Assembly (NCBI RefSeq): GCF_009828925.2
Contig: NZ_WUTY02000001.1
Span: forward strand, 4,556,492-4,620,491
DNA: 64,000 nt
Direction: 5' to 3'
Origin: Methylicorpusculum oleiharenae
Lineage (GTDB): Bacteria; Pseudomonadota; Gammaproteobacteria; Methylococcales; Methylomonadaceae
Shown here: in pieces, positions 47,601 to 56,375 of the stretch
Layout: each line of letters opens with the position of its first letter
How positions within the stretch are numbered: position 1 is the stretch's first letter
Translations under genes and position numbers: made by a program
The notes under the pieces: model-generated
What the model was told of the DNA's origin: nothing
The model's database searches: none
What the model saw: the letters and a program-made list of their open reading frames with translations, nothing else

Positions 47601-48191
47601 GTACTCGGTAATCAGCAAAAATCGGCTGAAGGCTTGCGAGTTTTACTTAGTAGTCCCTCCTGTTTTAAAGGTAATCTTATTCAGCAAATGAAAAATGAGC
47701 TGGATGGCTTAACACAGGAAATCGATCAAAAAGTTGCAGAAGTTCGCACTCAGGCCATCGATAAACTCAAAACCTTGCAGCAACGCATGCACGGGCTGGA
47801 AGAGTTTCAAAAGTTACCCGATTTCAGAATGGCAGAACTTGATGCGCCTTATCAGGACTTGATTGAACATATCAAACAGCAAAGCCTGATTGCAGTGATC
47901 AACGACCGTTTGCGCTATTTCGAAGAACAGGGTTATCAAAAACTCTTGACAAAACTCATTGAGTTAACGGCGCCCAAACCGGCTGCGGGTGGGAAGTCAA
48001 CGGATGTCTCAGAAGCTGATCCCGCTGAACAAATTTTAGAGCCACAACCGCAATATATTACGTCACGTCAAATCAGTATTCGATTCGATAAACCGTGGCT
48101 GGCTGACGAGAGCGATGTGGATCGTTATCTGGAATCGATGCGCGAGGCTCTGATTAATGAAATCCGCAATGGAAAAAGAATTCAAATATAA
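44637..48191 (+). CDS. brxC: BrxC, large P-loop ATPase
   Basis: A 1184-residue AAA-type ATPase, normal length for BrxC. Walker A is GFFGSGKS at residues 64-71; the Walker B-like FFVDEVGQYVSD follows at about 250. The middle region has RFANRMKLTSADVAEVIQKRL. The C-terminal third is helical and charged, with coiled-coil-like LTQEIDQKVAEVRTQAIDKL. BrxC is an essential core BREX protein that probably couples phage DNA sensing to the methylase complex. It is on one transcript with brxB and the AIPR gene. Confidence 0.95.
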   Translation: MTLKTIFHKPVDRPIEGVIKADDEASLRLEIEEYVLTNEVEKRLESFLDAYNNYEGANGVWVSGFFGSGKSHLLKMLALLLENRQIDGVTALELFLPKCGENEILRGDLNRAIKIPSKSILFNIDQKADVISKTQIDALLAVFVKVFDETCGYYGKQGHIAQFERDLDSRDLYEPFKKAYQTLADKSWHKGREQALLEAKNIAKAYAEVTSGDETAGLGILDKYRSQYRVSIEDFAEQVNAYIERQPPEFRLNFFVDEVGQYVSDNVKLMTNLQTIAESLATKCRGRAWVIVTAQEDMATVVGEMGKQQSNDFSKIQARFANRMKLTSADVAEVIQKRLLMKNEEGVQLLGEIYHAQANNFKTLFDFADGSQTYRNFQDRDHFIHGYPFIPYQFALFQSAIQNLSQHNAFEGKHSSVGERSMLGVFQQVAIQIGDHQIGQLATFDLMFEGIRTALKANTQRAILLAEKQLENTLAIRLLKALFLVKYVKAFKPSLRNLCVLMLEAFNQDLPGLRKKVEEALNLLEQQTYIQRNGELYEYLTDEEKDVEEEIKNTEVESNDVAAELEKLVFDHVIKNKKIRYDDNGQDYPFTRKLDERLFGRESELCIHIISPFHEFADNQTSLVMHSFGRDELLVVMPPDDRLVRDILMYKRTEKYIRQNISITQQEAVKRILNDKGFQNRERYDALQKRVQTLLGKSKLYVAGNEIEIGVEGAQSRIVRGFHELIARTYPNLRMLRGITYTENDIAQCLKASQDGIFGNDVAALAESEQDLLAFIQSNNRGGVRTTVKSLLEKFERKPYGWYFAAVLCTLASLCARGKVEMRVDGNLLEEYELERALRNTHGHGNLVLEPQVEFTASQIRALKAFYEDFFDTPPHASEAKALGSETAEAFKQLSQQLSSLMALVSQYPFLSALNPVLEKLKELNGKPYIWYLTELARQEDSLLAIKEDVIDPIRKFMSGPQKGIFDDARKFVQSQEPNFAYLSNQSSVLGNQQKSAEGLRVLLSSPSCFKGNLIQQMKNELDGLTQEIDQKVAEVRTQAIDKLKTLQQRMHGLEEFQKLPDFRMAELDAPYQDLIEHIKQQSLIAVINDRLRYFEEQGYQKLLTKLIELTAPKPAAGGKSTDVSEADPAEQILEPQPQYITSRQISIRFDKPWLADESDVDRYLESMREALINEIRNGKRIQI

Positions 48192-48206
48192 GGCAAGGTA
48201 AACATC

Positions 48207-49889
48207 ATGAACATCAACGCAAGTATCATAGACCAGCGAATAAGCGGGATCATTGATGGTCATCCTGAATGGCTACCAGAAGGCAATGATCTGGATAAGA
48301 AAAAATCAGCGGCCTTTGTTTTATTGTGTATGTCCACGACATTAGATATGGATTTAGATGAAGCGGCAGAGCTTTTGACCGATGGTGGACAAGATGCGGG
48401 TGTAGATGGTTTGCATGTCGGTGAAGTAGAAGACGGCGAATTTAGAGTGACTATCTTTCAAGGAAAATACAAAAGAGATTTATCGGGCGAAGCCAATTTT
48501 CCTGAAAATGGCGTACAAAAAGCCATCAACACGGTGCAAGTATTATTCGATCCCTCGCGCAAAGTGGCTTTAAATAAAAAAATCGAGCCTAAAATCGAAG
48601 AGATACGCTCACTGATCAGAGACGCCTATATTCCGACTGTCCGCGTGGTCTTGTGCAATAACGGGGCTGCTTGGAAAGAAGAGGCCCAGCAGTGGCTTAA
48701 TGCGGCTGAAAAGGACTATGGTGACAAAGTCAGTTTCACTCATTTCAATCACGACTCTATTGTTAACGTTTTACAGCGCAGCAAATCAGTCGATACCCAA
48801 TTGATCTTAAATGGCAAGGCCATTGTGGAAGACATGAATTTTCTTCGAGTATTGGTTGGCAGAGTATCTGTACAGGAAATACAAAGACTGTTTAATCAGC
48901 ATGGCGACAAATTACTCGAAAGAAACATTCGCCGTTATTTAGGCTTGCACGCCAATCGGGTTAATCTGGCTATTCATGAAACGCTGACTGATCCCAGTAA
49001 ATCCGATAAGTTTTACTTCTATAACAATGGTATAACCGTCGTTTGCGACAAATTTGATTACAACGCCTTTCAAAAGGAAGACTACCAAGTTCAAATCAAA
49101 AACATGCAGATTATCAATGGTGGGCAAACCTGCCGTACCATTCAGGAGACCTTAAATAACTCGCAAAAGGATTTATTCTCAGTGCCGCAATCGGCGTATG
49201 TGATGATCCGCATCTATCAGTTAGCCGAATCGAAAAAAGATTTTGTCAGGGATATTACTTATGCCACCAATAGCCAAAATCCAGTCGATCTGCGCGATTT
49301 ACGTTCCAATGACGAGATACAAAAGCAACTGGAAATGGGCATTGAGGATTTGGGTTACAGTTACAAACGTCAGCGGGAAGAAGGTGGTGGTGGTTCCAGT
49401 GTAATTACCAGCACAATTGTTGCCGAATCGGTGTTAGCAATTTGGCGAGATAAACCCCATCAAGCCAAATTTCGGCGTAAAGAACACTTCGGCAAGTTAT
49501 ACCAAGATATTTTTCAGGGGCTGAACGCAGCACAAGCGTTGTTATCCGTCTTGATTTTCCGAACGGTAGAGAATGAGCGTAAACGGCCCTCCCAGCAGAA
49601 TCCCGCTGATTTCTTACCCTATGCGTCCCATTACATCAGCATGTTGATTGGTAAACAATTGCTCGCCGAGCAAGGTATCAGTTTACAAGATGTTTCCCAT
49701 CGAAATTTCAAACAATTACTGGAAGCGTTTGAAGCAAAACAAATCGAATATCACCAAAAAGCCATCCAAGAATTAAGAGACGCTCTGAATTATTGCTATG
49801 GAAATAGAGACGTTTCATTACAACAATTGTCAGCAACATTTAGAAGGGGCGATTTACTCGAACAATTAGACATACTCAACTTCATATAA
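48207..49889 (+). CDS. AIPR-family abortive-infection protein
   Basis: A 560-residue protein of the AIPR family. The N-terminal 90 residues look like a PD-(D/E)XK nuclease: DGGQDAGVDG (Asp67) followed by VTIFQGKY (Gln85-x-Lys87). The AIPR body has RNIRRYLG, FYFYNNGITVVCD, IINGGQTCRTI and ITYATNSQNPV, all family hallmarks. AIPR proteins are linked to abortive phage infection. It is inserted between brxC and pglX with 15- and 10-bp spacers, so it is expressed as part of BREX and may be an extra effector. Confidence 0.88.
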   Translation: MNINASIIDQRISGIIDGHPEWLPEGNDLDKKKSAAFVLLCMSTTLDMDLDEAAELLTDGGQDAGVDGLHVGEVEDGEFRVTIFQGKYKRDLSGEANFPENGVQKAINTVQVLFDPSRKVALNKKIEPKIEEIRSLIRDAYIPTVRVVLCNNGAAWKEEAQQWLNAAEKDYGDKVSFTHFNHDSIVNVLQRSKSVDTQLILNGKAIVEDMNFLRVLVGRVSVQEIQRLFNQHGDKLLERNIRRYLGLHANRVNLAIHETLTDPSKSDKFYFYNNGITVVCDKFDYNAFQKEDYQVQIKNMQIINGGQTCRTIQETLNNSQKDLFSVPQSAYVMIRIYQLAESKKDFVRDITYATNSQNPVDLRDLRSNDEIQKQLEMGIEDLGYSYKRQREEGGGGSSVITSTIVAESVLAIWRDKPHQAKFRRKEHFGKLYQDIFQGLNAAQALLSVLIFRTVENERKRPSQQNPADFLPYASHYISMLIGKQLLAEQGISLQDVSHRNFKQLLEAFEAKQIEYHQKAIQELRDALNYCYGNRDVSLQQLSATFRRGDLLEQLDILNFI

Positions 49890-49899
49890 TTGGCTAACA

Positions 49900-52800
49900 A
49901 TGGAAACCACCAAGCTCAAGCGTTTTGCCCAATACGCTCGCCGCAGTCTCAAGGATCAAGTCGAAACCAAACTCAATCAAGTATTAGTTGAGGAAAGTGC
50001 CGCCAGACGTGAAAGTGCAGCTGCAATCAGAAAGCTCGAAGAGGCTATCCATAACCAGGGTAAAGACCAGGTGATTGAACGGGTAGCCTACATCTGGTTT
50101 AACCGTTTCTGTGCACTGCGCTTCATGGACGTGAACCGCTACAATCGAGTCGGCATTGTTTCTCCGGCTGACCCTGGGCAATTCCAGCCCGAGATCCTGG
50201 CCGAAGCCAAGATGGGCCATATCGATGACGAGATGGTGCCTATCAAGATTCGGCAGCAAGTCTTTGCGCTACTCGATGGCAAAGCGCCCAGTCGCGATCC
50301 GCAAGGCGAGGCCTATCGGCTATTGGTCGTCGCTGCGTGTAACTACTGGAACAAGGCCATGCCGTTCCTGTTCCAGCGTATCGAAGACTACACCGAGCTG
50401 TTAATGCCCGATGACCTGCTTTCGAGCAACTCCATTCTCGCGCACATGCGCGAAGCAATCAGTTATCAGTTATCAGTTATCAGTAATGAACACGAACCTG
50501 CTGATAACTGCACACTGAATACTGAGGGCTTGGAAGTCGAAGTTATCGGCTGGCTTTACCAGTTCTACATCTCCGAGAAAAAGGACGAGGTGTTCGACGG
50601 GCTGAAGAAAAACAAGAAGATCACGCCCGAAAACATCCCCGCCGCCACCCAGCTGTTTACCCCGCACTGGATCGTGCGCTACTTGGTAGAAAATTCACTC
50701 GGTCGCCTTTGGCTGCTCAACCGCCCAGGCTCGAAGTTGGCTAAGCAGATGGACTACTACATCAAACCCGAACAAGCAGAGACGGACTTCCTGCGCATCA
50801 GCAAACCAGAAGAGATCAAAGTTTGTGATCCGGCCTGCGGCTCCGGCCACATGCTGACCTACGCCTTCGACCTGCTTTACGCCATCTATGAGGAGGAAGG
50901 CTACGAGCCTGCTGAGATCCCGGAGAAAATTCTCACCCATAATCTGTTCGGCATCGAGATCGACGAACGCGCTGGCGAGCTGGCAGCATTCGCGCTAACC
51001 ATGAAAGCTCGTGCAAAGCAGCGCCGATTCTTCAACAAAGGGATCAAGCCGAACATTTGCGTGCTGGAAAATGTCCGTTTCGACGAGACTGAACTGAGTG
51101 AGTATATGACTTTTGTCGGGCGTGAATTGTTTACTGCTCCGCTGCAAATGGCTCTGAGTCAATTCGAAGAAGCCGACAACTTCGGCTCTCTGATTCGCCC
51201 CGATGTCACTGATGTAGACAAAATACTCAAAACCTTGGCGTCAAAGAACGTCTCCGGGCATCTGTTCCTCAGTCTAACTCACCATAAGGTACTGCAAGCC
51301 CTGCGGCAGGCCGATTACCTGAGTCCCAAATACCATGTGGTAGTCGCAAACCCACCGTATGCCGGTGTTAAGGGATTAAATAATAGACTTGCGGTTTGGC
51401 TGAGTGAGCAATTCCCTTCCGCTTGCTCAGACCTAATGACTGCATTTATGGAAAGATGTCGGCTGCTTGTTATTCAACATGGAACTTGGAGCATGATCAA
51501 TCTTCCTTCTTGGATGTTTCTTGGATCTTACCGAAAACTTCGCACACATCTTTTGAATTCACAGAAAATCATTTCATTAATTCACCTTGGGCGAGGCACC
51601 TTTGGAGCAGATTTTGGTGCGGTCGCATTCTCAGTATCGAATAGCCAACCATTTTCGGAAACTAGAATGATTGCAAGGAAGCTCTTTGAAAAATTTTCTA
51701 TCGTTCGTACCAACGAAGAATTAGAGAAGCTATTTCTCGACAAAAATTATGGCAGATTCAACATTAAGCAAGGTTCATTGATGGCAATTCCAGATGAACC
51801 GATTGCATATTGGTTGAGCGAAAATGCCATTAGATCATTTTCAGATGGAACTCCACTCTTAGAAATTGCGCCTGCAAAACAGGGTATCAAGACTGGTAAC
51901 AACGATAGATTCTTGAGGTTTTGGCAAGAAGTTGATGTTTCGAGAGCTGCGCTGGATGAGCAGAAAATTGAAGCCCTTACTGGCCAAAAGAAATGGTTTC
52001 CATGTACTAAGGGTGGCTCGTTTCGTCGATGGTATGGTAATTTTGAATACCTCCTCAATTGGGAGAATGACGGTTATGAAATCCGAAATTATAAGGATGA
52101 AAACGGTAAATTACGTTCCCGACCTCAAAATACACAGTATTTCTTTTTTGGAGGAATAACATGGTCTAGTCTCACGATTGGTTCATTTTCCGCTCGGCGT
52201 TTGCCGAAGAATTTTGCATTTGAAAGCAAGGGATCTGCATCGCCAATACAGGACAACGATACTGCGTTAAGCATTTTGGGCTTCATGAACTCCGTTGTAG
52301 TAGATCGGCTTATTTCTGCTCTTTCGCCCACAGTTGATTACAGCGAAGGTGCTATTGGAAAATTACCAATAATTGAAGTCAATAAATCTGTTCTTTCTGA
52401 AGTAGAAAAGTTGATCACACTTTCTCGCTCGGATTGGGACTCATACGAAACCTCCTGGGACTTCACCAACCTGCCCCTGCTTAATCCCAACCATTTCCAG
52501 CCAACTCTGAAAGCCACCTATCAGAAGCTCCGCGCACATTGGCGCGAAATGACGCTGGAGATGCAGCGGCTGGAGAAAGAGAACAATCGCATCTTCATCG
52601 ATGCCTACGGTCTTCAGAATGAGTTAACGTCGGTGGTGCCGCTCAATGTAATCACCCTGACCTGCAACCCGCACTACCGCTACAGCAATGGCAAATCCGA
52701 GGAAGAGCTGGAAGCGCTGCTACTGGCCGATACCCTTCGCGAACTGGTCTCCTATGCAGTGGGCTGCATGTTCGGTCGCTATGCGTTGGATAAGTCTGGA

Positions 52801-53478
52801 TTGATTCTGGCAAACCAAGGTGAAACCCTCTCTAACTACCTGAAACAGATTCCAGAGCCAAGCTTCCCAGCCGATGACGATAACGTCATCCCCATGCTCG
52901 ATGGCGATTGGTTCACCGACGACATCACTGAACGTTTCCGCCAGTTTCTGCGCGTGGCCTTTGGCGAGGAACACTACGAGGAAAACTTGAAGTTCGTCGA
53001 GCAGGCGCTTAACGTCAAAGGTAAACGTGAATACAGCATTCGTGACTATTTCCTAGGTGAGTTCTATATCGACCATGTCAAACGCTACAAAAAGCGGCCC
53101 ATCTACTGGCTGTTTTCCAGCCCTAAAGGCAGCTTCAATGCCCTGATTTATATGCACCGTTACCGCCCGGATACAGTCAGCGTAGTTCTCAACGACTATC
53201 TGCGCGAATTCCGCACCAAACTCACAGCCCATAAAAGCCATCTGGAAGCGGTCAGCATCAGTGCCAGTGCCGCCCCAGTTGAGAAAACCAAGGCCCTGAA
53301 GGAAATCGAGAAGATCAATAAAATCATCGCGGAGCTGGAAGAGTATGAGCGCGAAATCCTATACCCACTGGCTACTCAACAGAAAGAAATTAATCTGGAT
53401 GATGGTGTTAAGGTCAACTATGTCAAATTCGGTTCCGCATTGAAAAAGATTGTTGGTTTGGATGCACCGGAGGATTAA
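49900..53478 (+). CDS. pglX: PglX, BREX adenine-specific DNA methylase
   Basis: A 1192-residue methyltransferase. Motif I is DPACGSG (310-316) and the catalytic NPPY is at 484-487. The N-terminal helical part has ERVAYIWFNRFCALRFMD; the C-terminal half includes ITLTCNPHYRYS. It methylates the host DNA at a BREX site to mark self. Two oddities: residues about 187-209 (ISYQLSVISNEH...) come from an in-frame repeat insert, and residues about 488-847 are encoded by markedly AT-rich DNA. The frame is intact throughout, so a full-length product is expected. Confidence 0.95.
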   Translation: METTKLKRFAQYARRSLKDQVETKLNQVLVEESAARRESAAAIRKLEEAIHNQGKDQVIERVAYIWFNRFCALRFMDVNRYNRVGIVSPADPGQFQPEILAEAKMGHIDDEMVPIKIRQQVFALLDGKAPSRDPQGEAYRLLVVAACNYWNKAMPFLFQRIEDYTELLMPDDLLSSNSILAHMREAISYQLSVISNEHEPADNCTLNTEGLEVEVIGWLYQFYISEKKDEVFDGLKKNKKITPENIPAATQLFTPHWIVRYLVENSLGRLWLLNRPGSKLAKQMDYYIKPEQAETDFLRISKPEEIKVCDPACGSGHMLTYAFDLLYAIYEEEGYEPAEIPEKILTHNLFGIEIDERAGELAAFALTMKARAKQRRFFNKGIKPNICVLENVRFDETELSEYMTFVGRELFTAPLQMALSQFEEADNFGSLIRPDVTDVDKILKTLASKNVSGHLFLSLTHHKVLQALRQADYLSPKYHVVVANPPYAGVKGLNNRLAVWLSEQFPSACSDLMTAFMERCRLLVIQHGTWSMINLPSWMFLGSYRKLRTHLLNSQKIISLIHLGRGTFGADFGAVAFSVSNSQPFSETRMIARKLFEKFSIVRTNEELEKLFLDKNYGRFNIKQGSLMAIPDEPIAYWLSENAIRSFSDGTPLLEIAPAKQGIKTGNNDRFLRFWQEVDVSRAALDEQKIEALTGQKKWFPCTKGGSFRRWYGNFEYLLNWENDGYEIRNYKDENGKLRSRPQNTQYFFFGGITWSSLTIGSFSARRLPKNFAFESKGSASPIQDNDTALSILGFMNSVVVDRLISALSPTVDYSEGAIGKLPIIEVNKSVLSEVEKLITLSRSDWDSYETSWDFTNLPLLNPNHFQPTLKATYQKLRAHWREMTLEMQRLEKENNRIFIDAYGLQNELTSVVPLNVITLTCNPHYRYSNGKSEEELEALLLADTLRELVSYAVGCMFGRYALDKSGLILANQGETLSNYLKQIPEPSFPADDDNVIPMLDGDWFTDDITERFRQFLRVAFGEEHYEENLKFVEQALNVKGKREYSIRDYFLGEFYIDHVKRYKKRPIYWLFSSPKGSFNALIYMHRYRPDTVSVVLNDYLREFRTKLTAHKSHLEAVSISASAAPVEKTKALKEIEKINKIIAELEEYEREILYPLATQQKEINLDDGVKVNYVKFGSALKKIVGLDAPED
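50458..50524 (+). repeat. Miniature inverted-repeat insert, in frame within pglX
   Basis: Four tandem 7-mers (ATCAGTT three times, then ATCAGTA) at 50458-50485 are followed 15 bases later by an inverted arm starting CTGATAACTG (50501-50510). The left end matches the left end of the element at 56376-56777 at 18 of 22 positions. The right end (50501-50524) matches its right end (56754-56777) at 20 of 24. It adds about 22 codons to pglX without a stop. Confidence 0.8.
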
Positions 53479-53481
53479 GGC

Positions 53482-53760
53482 ATGACTAAGCCTTTTGTAG
53501 CGGCGGATTTCTCCGCGCTGGTAGCCACTATTGCCGGGATTCACCATTCCTTGGCCGAGCAAGCCGCGCGTGCTGTCAATATCAGCCTGACTTTACGAAA
53601 TTGGTTGATAGGCGTTTATATCCGTGAGTATGGACAAAAAGGCTCTGATCGGGTCCCATTCGGCGAAGCTTTGCTGGAACGCCTCAGTCAAACATTGGCG
53701 GAAACCGGGAAGCTGGCTATCACGCACGCGAACTGCGCCACTGCCGTGCGTTTTATCTGA
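53482..53760 (+). pseudogene. Truncated DUF1016/YhcG N-terminal domain
   Basis: A 92-codon frame with the start of a DUF1016 (YhcG-like PD-(D/E)XK nuclease) protein: GIHHSLAEQAARAVNISLTL, RNWLIGVYIREYGQKG and LLERLSQTLAETGK. Normal members have about 340 residues with the nuclease domain at the C-terminus, which is missing here. It ends in TGA just before a perfect palindrome (53771-53797). It starts 4 bp after pglX, so it is still co-transcribed; no nuclease activity is expected. Confidence 0.7.
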
Positions 53761-53770
53761 CGTATCCCGA

Positions 53771-53797
53771 AATTCGGGGGACAGTGTCCCCCGAATT
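53771..53797. repeat. Perfect 13-bp-arm palindrome
   Basis: AATTCGGGGGACA and its exact reverse complement are separated by a single G. It lies in the 64-bp gap between the truncated DUF1016 gene and pglZ. It is probably the end or target of a mobile element that removed the rest of the DUF1016 gene, and could also act as an RNA hairpin before pglZ. Confidence 0.75.
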
Positions 53798-53824
53798 CAT
53801 TGATCTACCGGAGTTGGTTATCTA

Positions 53825-56374
53825 ATGAGTGAAAACAAGATTGCGCTCGCATTGGAGCGTTTGTTTGATAAGCATCGGATTGTGTTTTGGTACGATGCCA
53901 AGCAGGAATTACGCAACGATTTTGAGTCCCTAGCATTACCCGGCGTTGAGAAGCTTGAACTACTCAACAATGAGTACGAAATCAAATACCGGATATTGCG
54001 CGAGCAGCCTGAACAAAAATTCCTGCTGTATCGGGAGGGTCCGCAACCGGTCGACTTAGACAATTGGCTACTGGATGTGCAGTTGGCTCACGGTGAGTTT
54101 CGTACCGATCAAGCGGCATTGTGGCTGTCCGAGCTGGAACTTGGCTTCCAGTTTGTCGATTTGGTCCAAACGCATGCCGAATTCTTTCAAGCCATTAAGC
54201 GTAGAGAGGCCCTCAAAAAGTGGCTGAAGCCTGACGACACCAATGGGCTGATTCGCGTGAAAATGCTAGCGGTCTGTGCGGGCTGCGAGGCGCGCATAGA
54301 CGCCGTCATTGAAAACTTATTTCAGGAATTGGCGGATGGCCGCAACGATAAAAGCAAACTGATCGAACGCTGTGGACTGGATGCTTTTTTGTGGGAACAG
54401 TTGTTAAGAATCTACGATTACCATTCTCCAGAGAAAAGTCTTAAAGATTTTCTGATCAAGCTGTTTCATGACTGCTACGAAATGGAACTTGAACCCGGAA
54501 AATACGCCGACCTGAGAAAACAAGTCCACGGGAGTGAGAACTTACCTTCACGGATGTCTCAAGACATACAGGTTTTTATCAAACGCTGGAAAGATAGCCG
54601 ACAATTTGAAACGGGGTTTGAAAAACTTTCTGCTGAAGTAGCTGAATTGCTCGGGATTGAGCAGGATCTTGCCAAGCGGGATTTTCGGCAGCTGATCGAG
54701 CTGGATTACTTTCGCCTCATCGACCAAAAAATTATCAGTGATCTGGTAAAAGTGGTGGTTGAACGGACCGTTTCCGGGGGGGATGTGGCGTTATGGGTGC
54801 GTCGGCGTCGGCAGGGACACTGGTACAGAGAGTTTCGGCATTTATACGAAGCAATCGATTACGCCGCGCAATTTATCAATACACTCGGAGAAGCCAATCT
54901 TACGATGGATGGTCTGGTGGACGGTGTGCAACGTTACAGCCGCTTTTGGTACCAACTAGATCAACTTTACCGTAAGTTCACCTTTCATGTGCGGATGTCA
55001 GGTCAAGCGTCGCTGATGAGCATCCTGACTGAACAAATCGAAAATCTTTACACCAATAATTATTTGCTGAAGATCAACGATTGCTTTCAGGCCTGTGTCG
55101 ATGAGGTCCAGGTTTGGAACGCCCGCCCGATTACTTTGCAACGAAATTTCTTCGAACACTGGGTACGGCCGTTTTTGCGGAAGGATAACAAGGTTTGCGT
55201 GATCATTTCCGACGCCATGCGTTATGAAATTGGCGATGAACTGCTCAGTCTTATCCGTCAGGAAGACCGCTATAGCGCAGAGATTGAGGTCGCATTAGCT
55301 ATGCTGCCGAGTTACACCCAATTGGGTATGGCAGCGCTGTTACCCAATAAAACGCTAGCGATTACCGACAATGATACCGGCACGGTGCTGGTCGATGGTC
55401 AAAGTTCCCAAGGGACGGCCAGTCGTAACAAGATTTTGCAGGCCGCACTCAAAGGTCGAGGACAGGCTGTAACCGCTGAAGACTTTATGTCCATGAACCG
55501 TGATGATGCACGCGAGCTACTCAAGGCTAACGATGTGGTATACATCTACCACAATCGGATTGATCACACCAGCGATAAGATGCATTCCGAAGGGCAGGCA
55601 TTTGAAGCCGCAGAGCAAACGCTTGATGATCTGGTTCGTTTGGTGAAAAAACTTGCCGCGGCCAACGCCAATAATTTACTGATCACTGCCGACCATGGAT
55701 TCATTTATCAGCACCGTGTACTGGATGAAAGTGACTTTTCCAGCGTCGAGGCCGAGGGTGCCCATATTCTTTACCGTGATCGTCGCTTTGTATTGGGCAA
55801 GGGGCTCACGTTATCACCGGCACTACACACGTTCTCACCCGCACAATTAGGCTTGGAAGGTAATATTGAGGTTCAGATACCCAAGTCGATCAATCGCTTA
55901 CGCCTTAAAGGCTCAGGGAGCCGCTTCGTACACGGCGGAGCATCCTTGCAGGAAGTTGTTATTCCAGTGCTAAAGATCAACAAAAAACGCCAGAGCGATG
56001 TCACTAGCGTTGAGGTTGAAATCTTGCGTGGAGCCAGTTCGGTTATTACCGCTGGCCAATTGGCGGTAACGCTCTATCAGTCGGGCCCCGTTACCGACAA
56101 AATCCAGCCCAGAATCCTACGTGCAGGCATTTACACTGAGGCAGGAGATTTAATATCCGATAGCCATGAACTGACCTTCGACCTTAGCTCGGAGAACCCA
56201 CGAGAAAGAGAACTGCAAATACGCTTTGTACTTACGCGTAAAGCCGATGATGCCAATGGCCAGGAAGTCATTCTTAAGCTGGAAGAAAAGCATGCCGGCA
56301 CTTCACATTACAAAGAATATAAATCGCTTCGCTATGTGATGAGACGTTCGTTTACCAGCGATTTTGATTTTTGA
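53825..56374 (+). CDS. pglZ: PglZ, BREX alkaline-phosphatase-fold protein
   Basis: An 849-residue type A PglZ. The N-terminus IVFWYDAKQELRNDF is typical of BREX-1 PglZ. The alkaline-phosphatase-like domain has SDAMRYE at 462-468, ITADHGFIYQ (about residue 617-626) and HGGASLQEVVIPV, which hold the metal and nucleophile residues. PglZ is a core BREX protein needed for both methylation and defence. Its stop codon is immediately followed by the left end of the small mobile element. Confidence 0.93.
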   Translation: MSENKIALALERLFDKHRIVFWYDAKQELRNDFESLALPGVEKLELLNNEYEIKYRILREQPEQKFLLYREGPQPVDLDNWLLDVQLAHGEFRTDQAALWLSELELGFQFVDLVQTHAEFFQAIKRREALKKWLKPDDTNGLIRVKMLAVCAGCEARIDAVIENLFQELADGRNDKSKLIERCGLDAFLWEQLLRIYDYHSPEKSLKDFLIKLFHDCYEMELEPGKYADLRKQVHGSENLPSRMSQDIQVFIKRWKDSRQFETGFEKLSAEVAELLGIEQDLAKRDFRQLIELDYFRLIDQKIISDLVKVVVERTVSGGDVALWVRRRRQGHWYREFRHLYEAIDYAAQFINTLGEANLTMDGLVDGVQRYSRFWYQLDQLYRKFTFHVRMSGQASLMSILTEQIENLYTNNYLLKINDCFQACVDEVQVWNARPITLQRNFFEHWVRPFLRKDNKVCVIISDAMRYEIGDELLSLIRQEDRYSAEIEVALAMLPSYTQLGMAALLPNKTLAITDNDTGTVLVDGQSSQGTASRNKILQAALKGRGQAVTAEDFMSMNRDDARELLKANDVVYIYHNRIDHTSDKMHSEGQAFEAAEQTLDDLVRLVKKLAAANANNLLITADHGFIYQHRVLDESDFSSVEAEGAHILYRDRRFVLGKGLTLSPALHTFSPAQLGLEGNIEVQIPKSINRLRLKGSGSRFVHGGASLQEVVIPVLKINKKRQSDVTSVEVEILRGASSVITAGQLAVTLYQSGPVTDKIQPRILRAGIYTEAGDLISDSHELTFDLSSENPRERELQIRFVLTRKADDANGQEVILKLEEKHAGTSHYKEYKSLRYVMRRSFTSDFDF

Positions 56375-56375
56375 G

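Noticed and set aside
50458-50524. CRISPR-like tandem repeats in pglX
   Set aside because: The 7-bp units are direct tandem copies with no spacers, and the whole is an inverted-repeat insert translated in frame.
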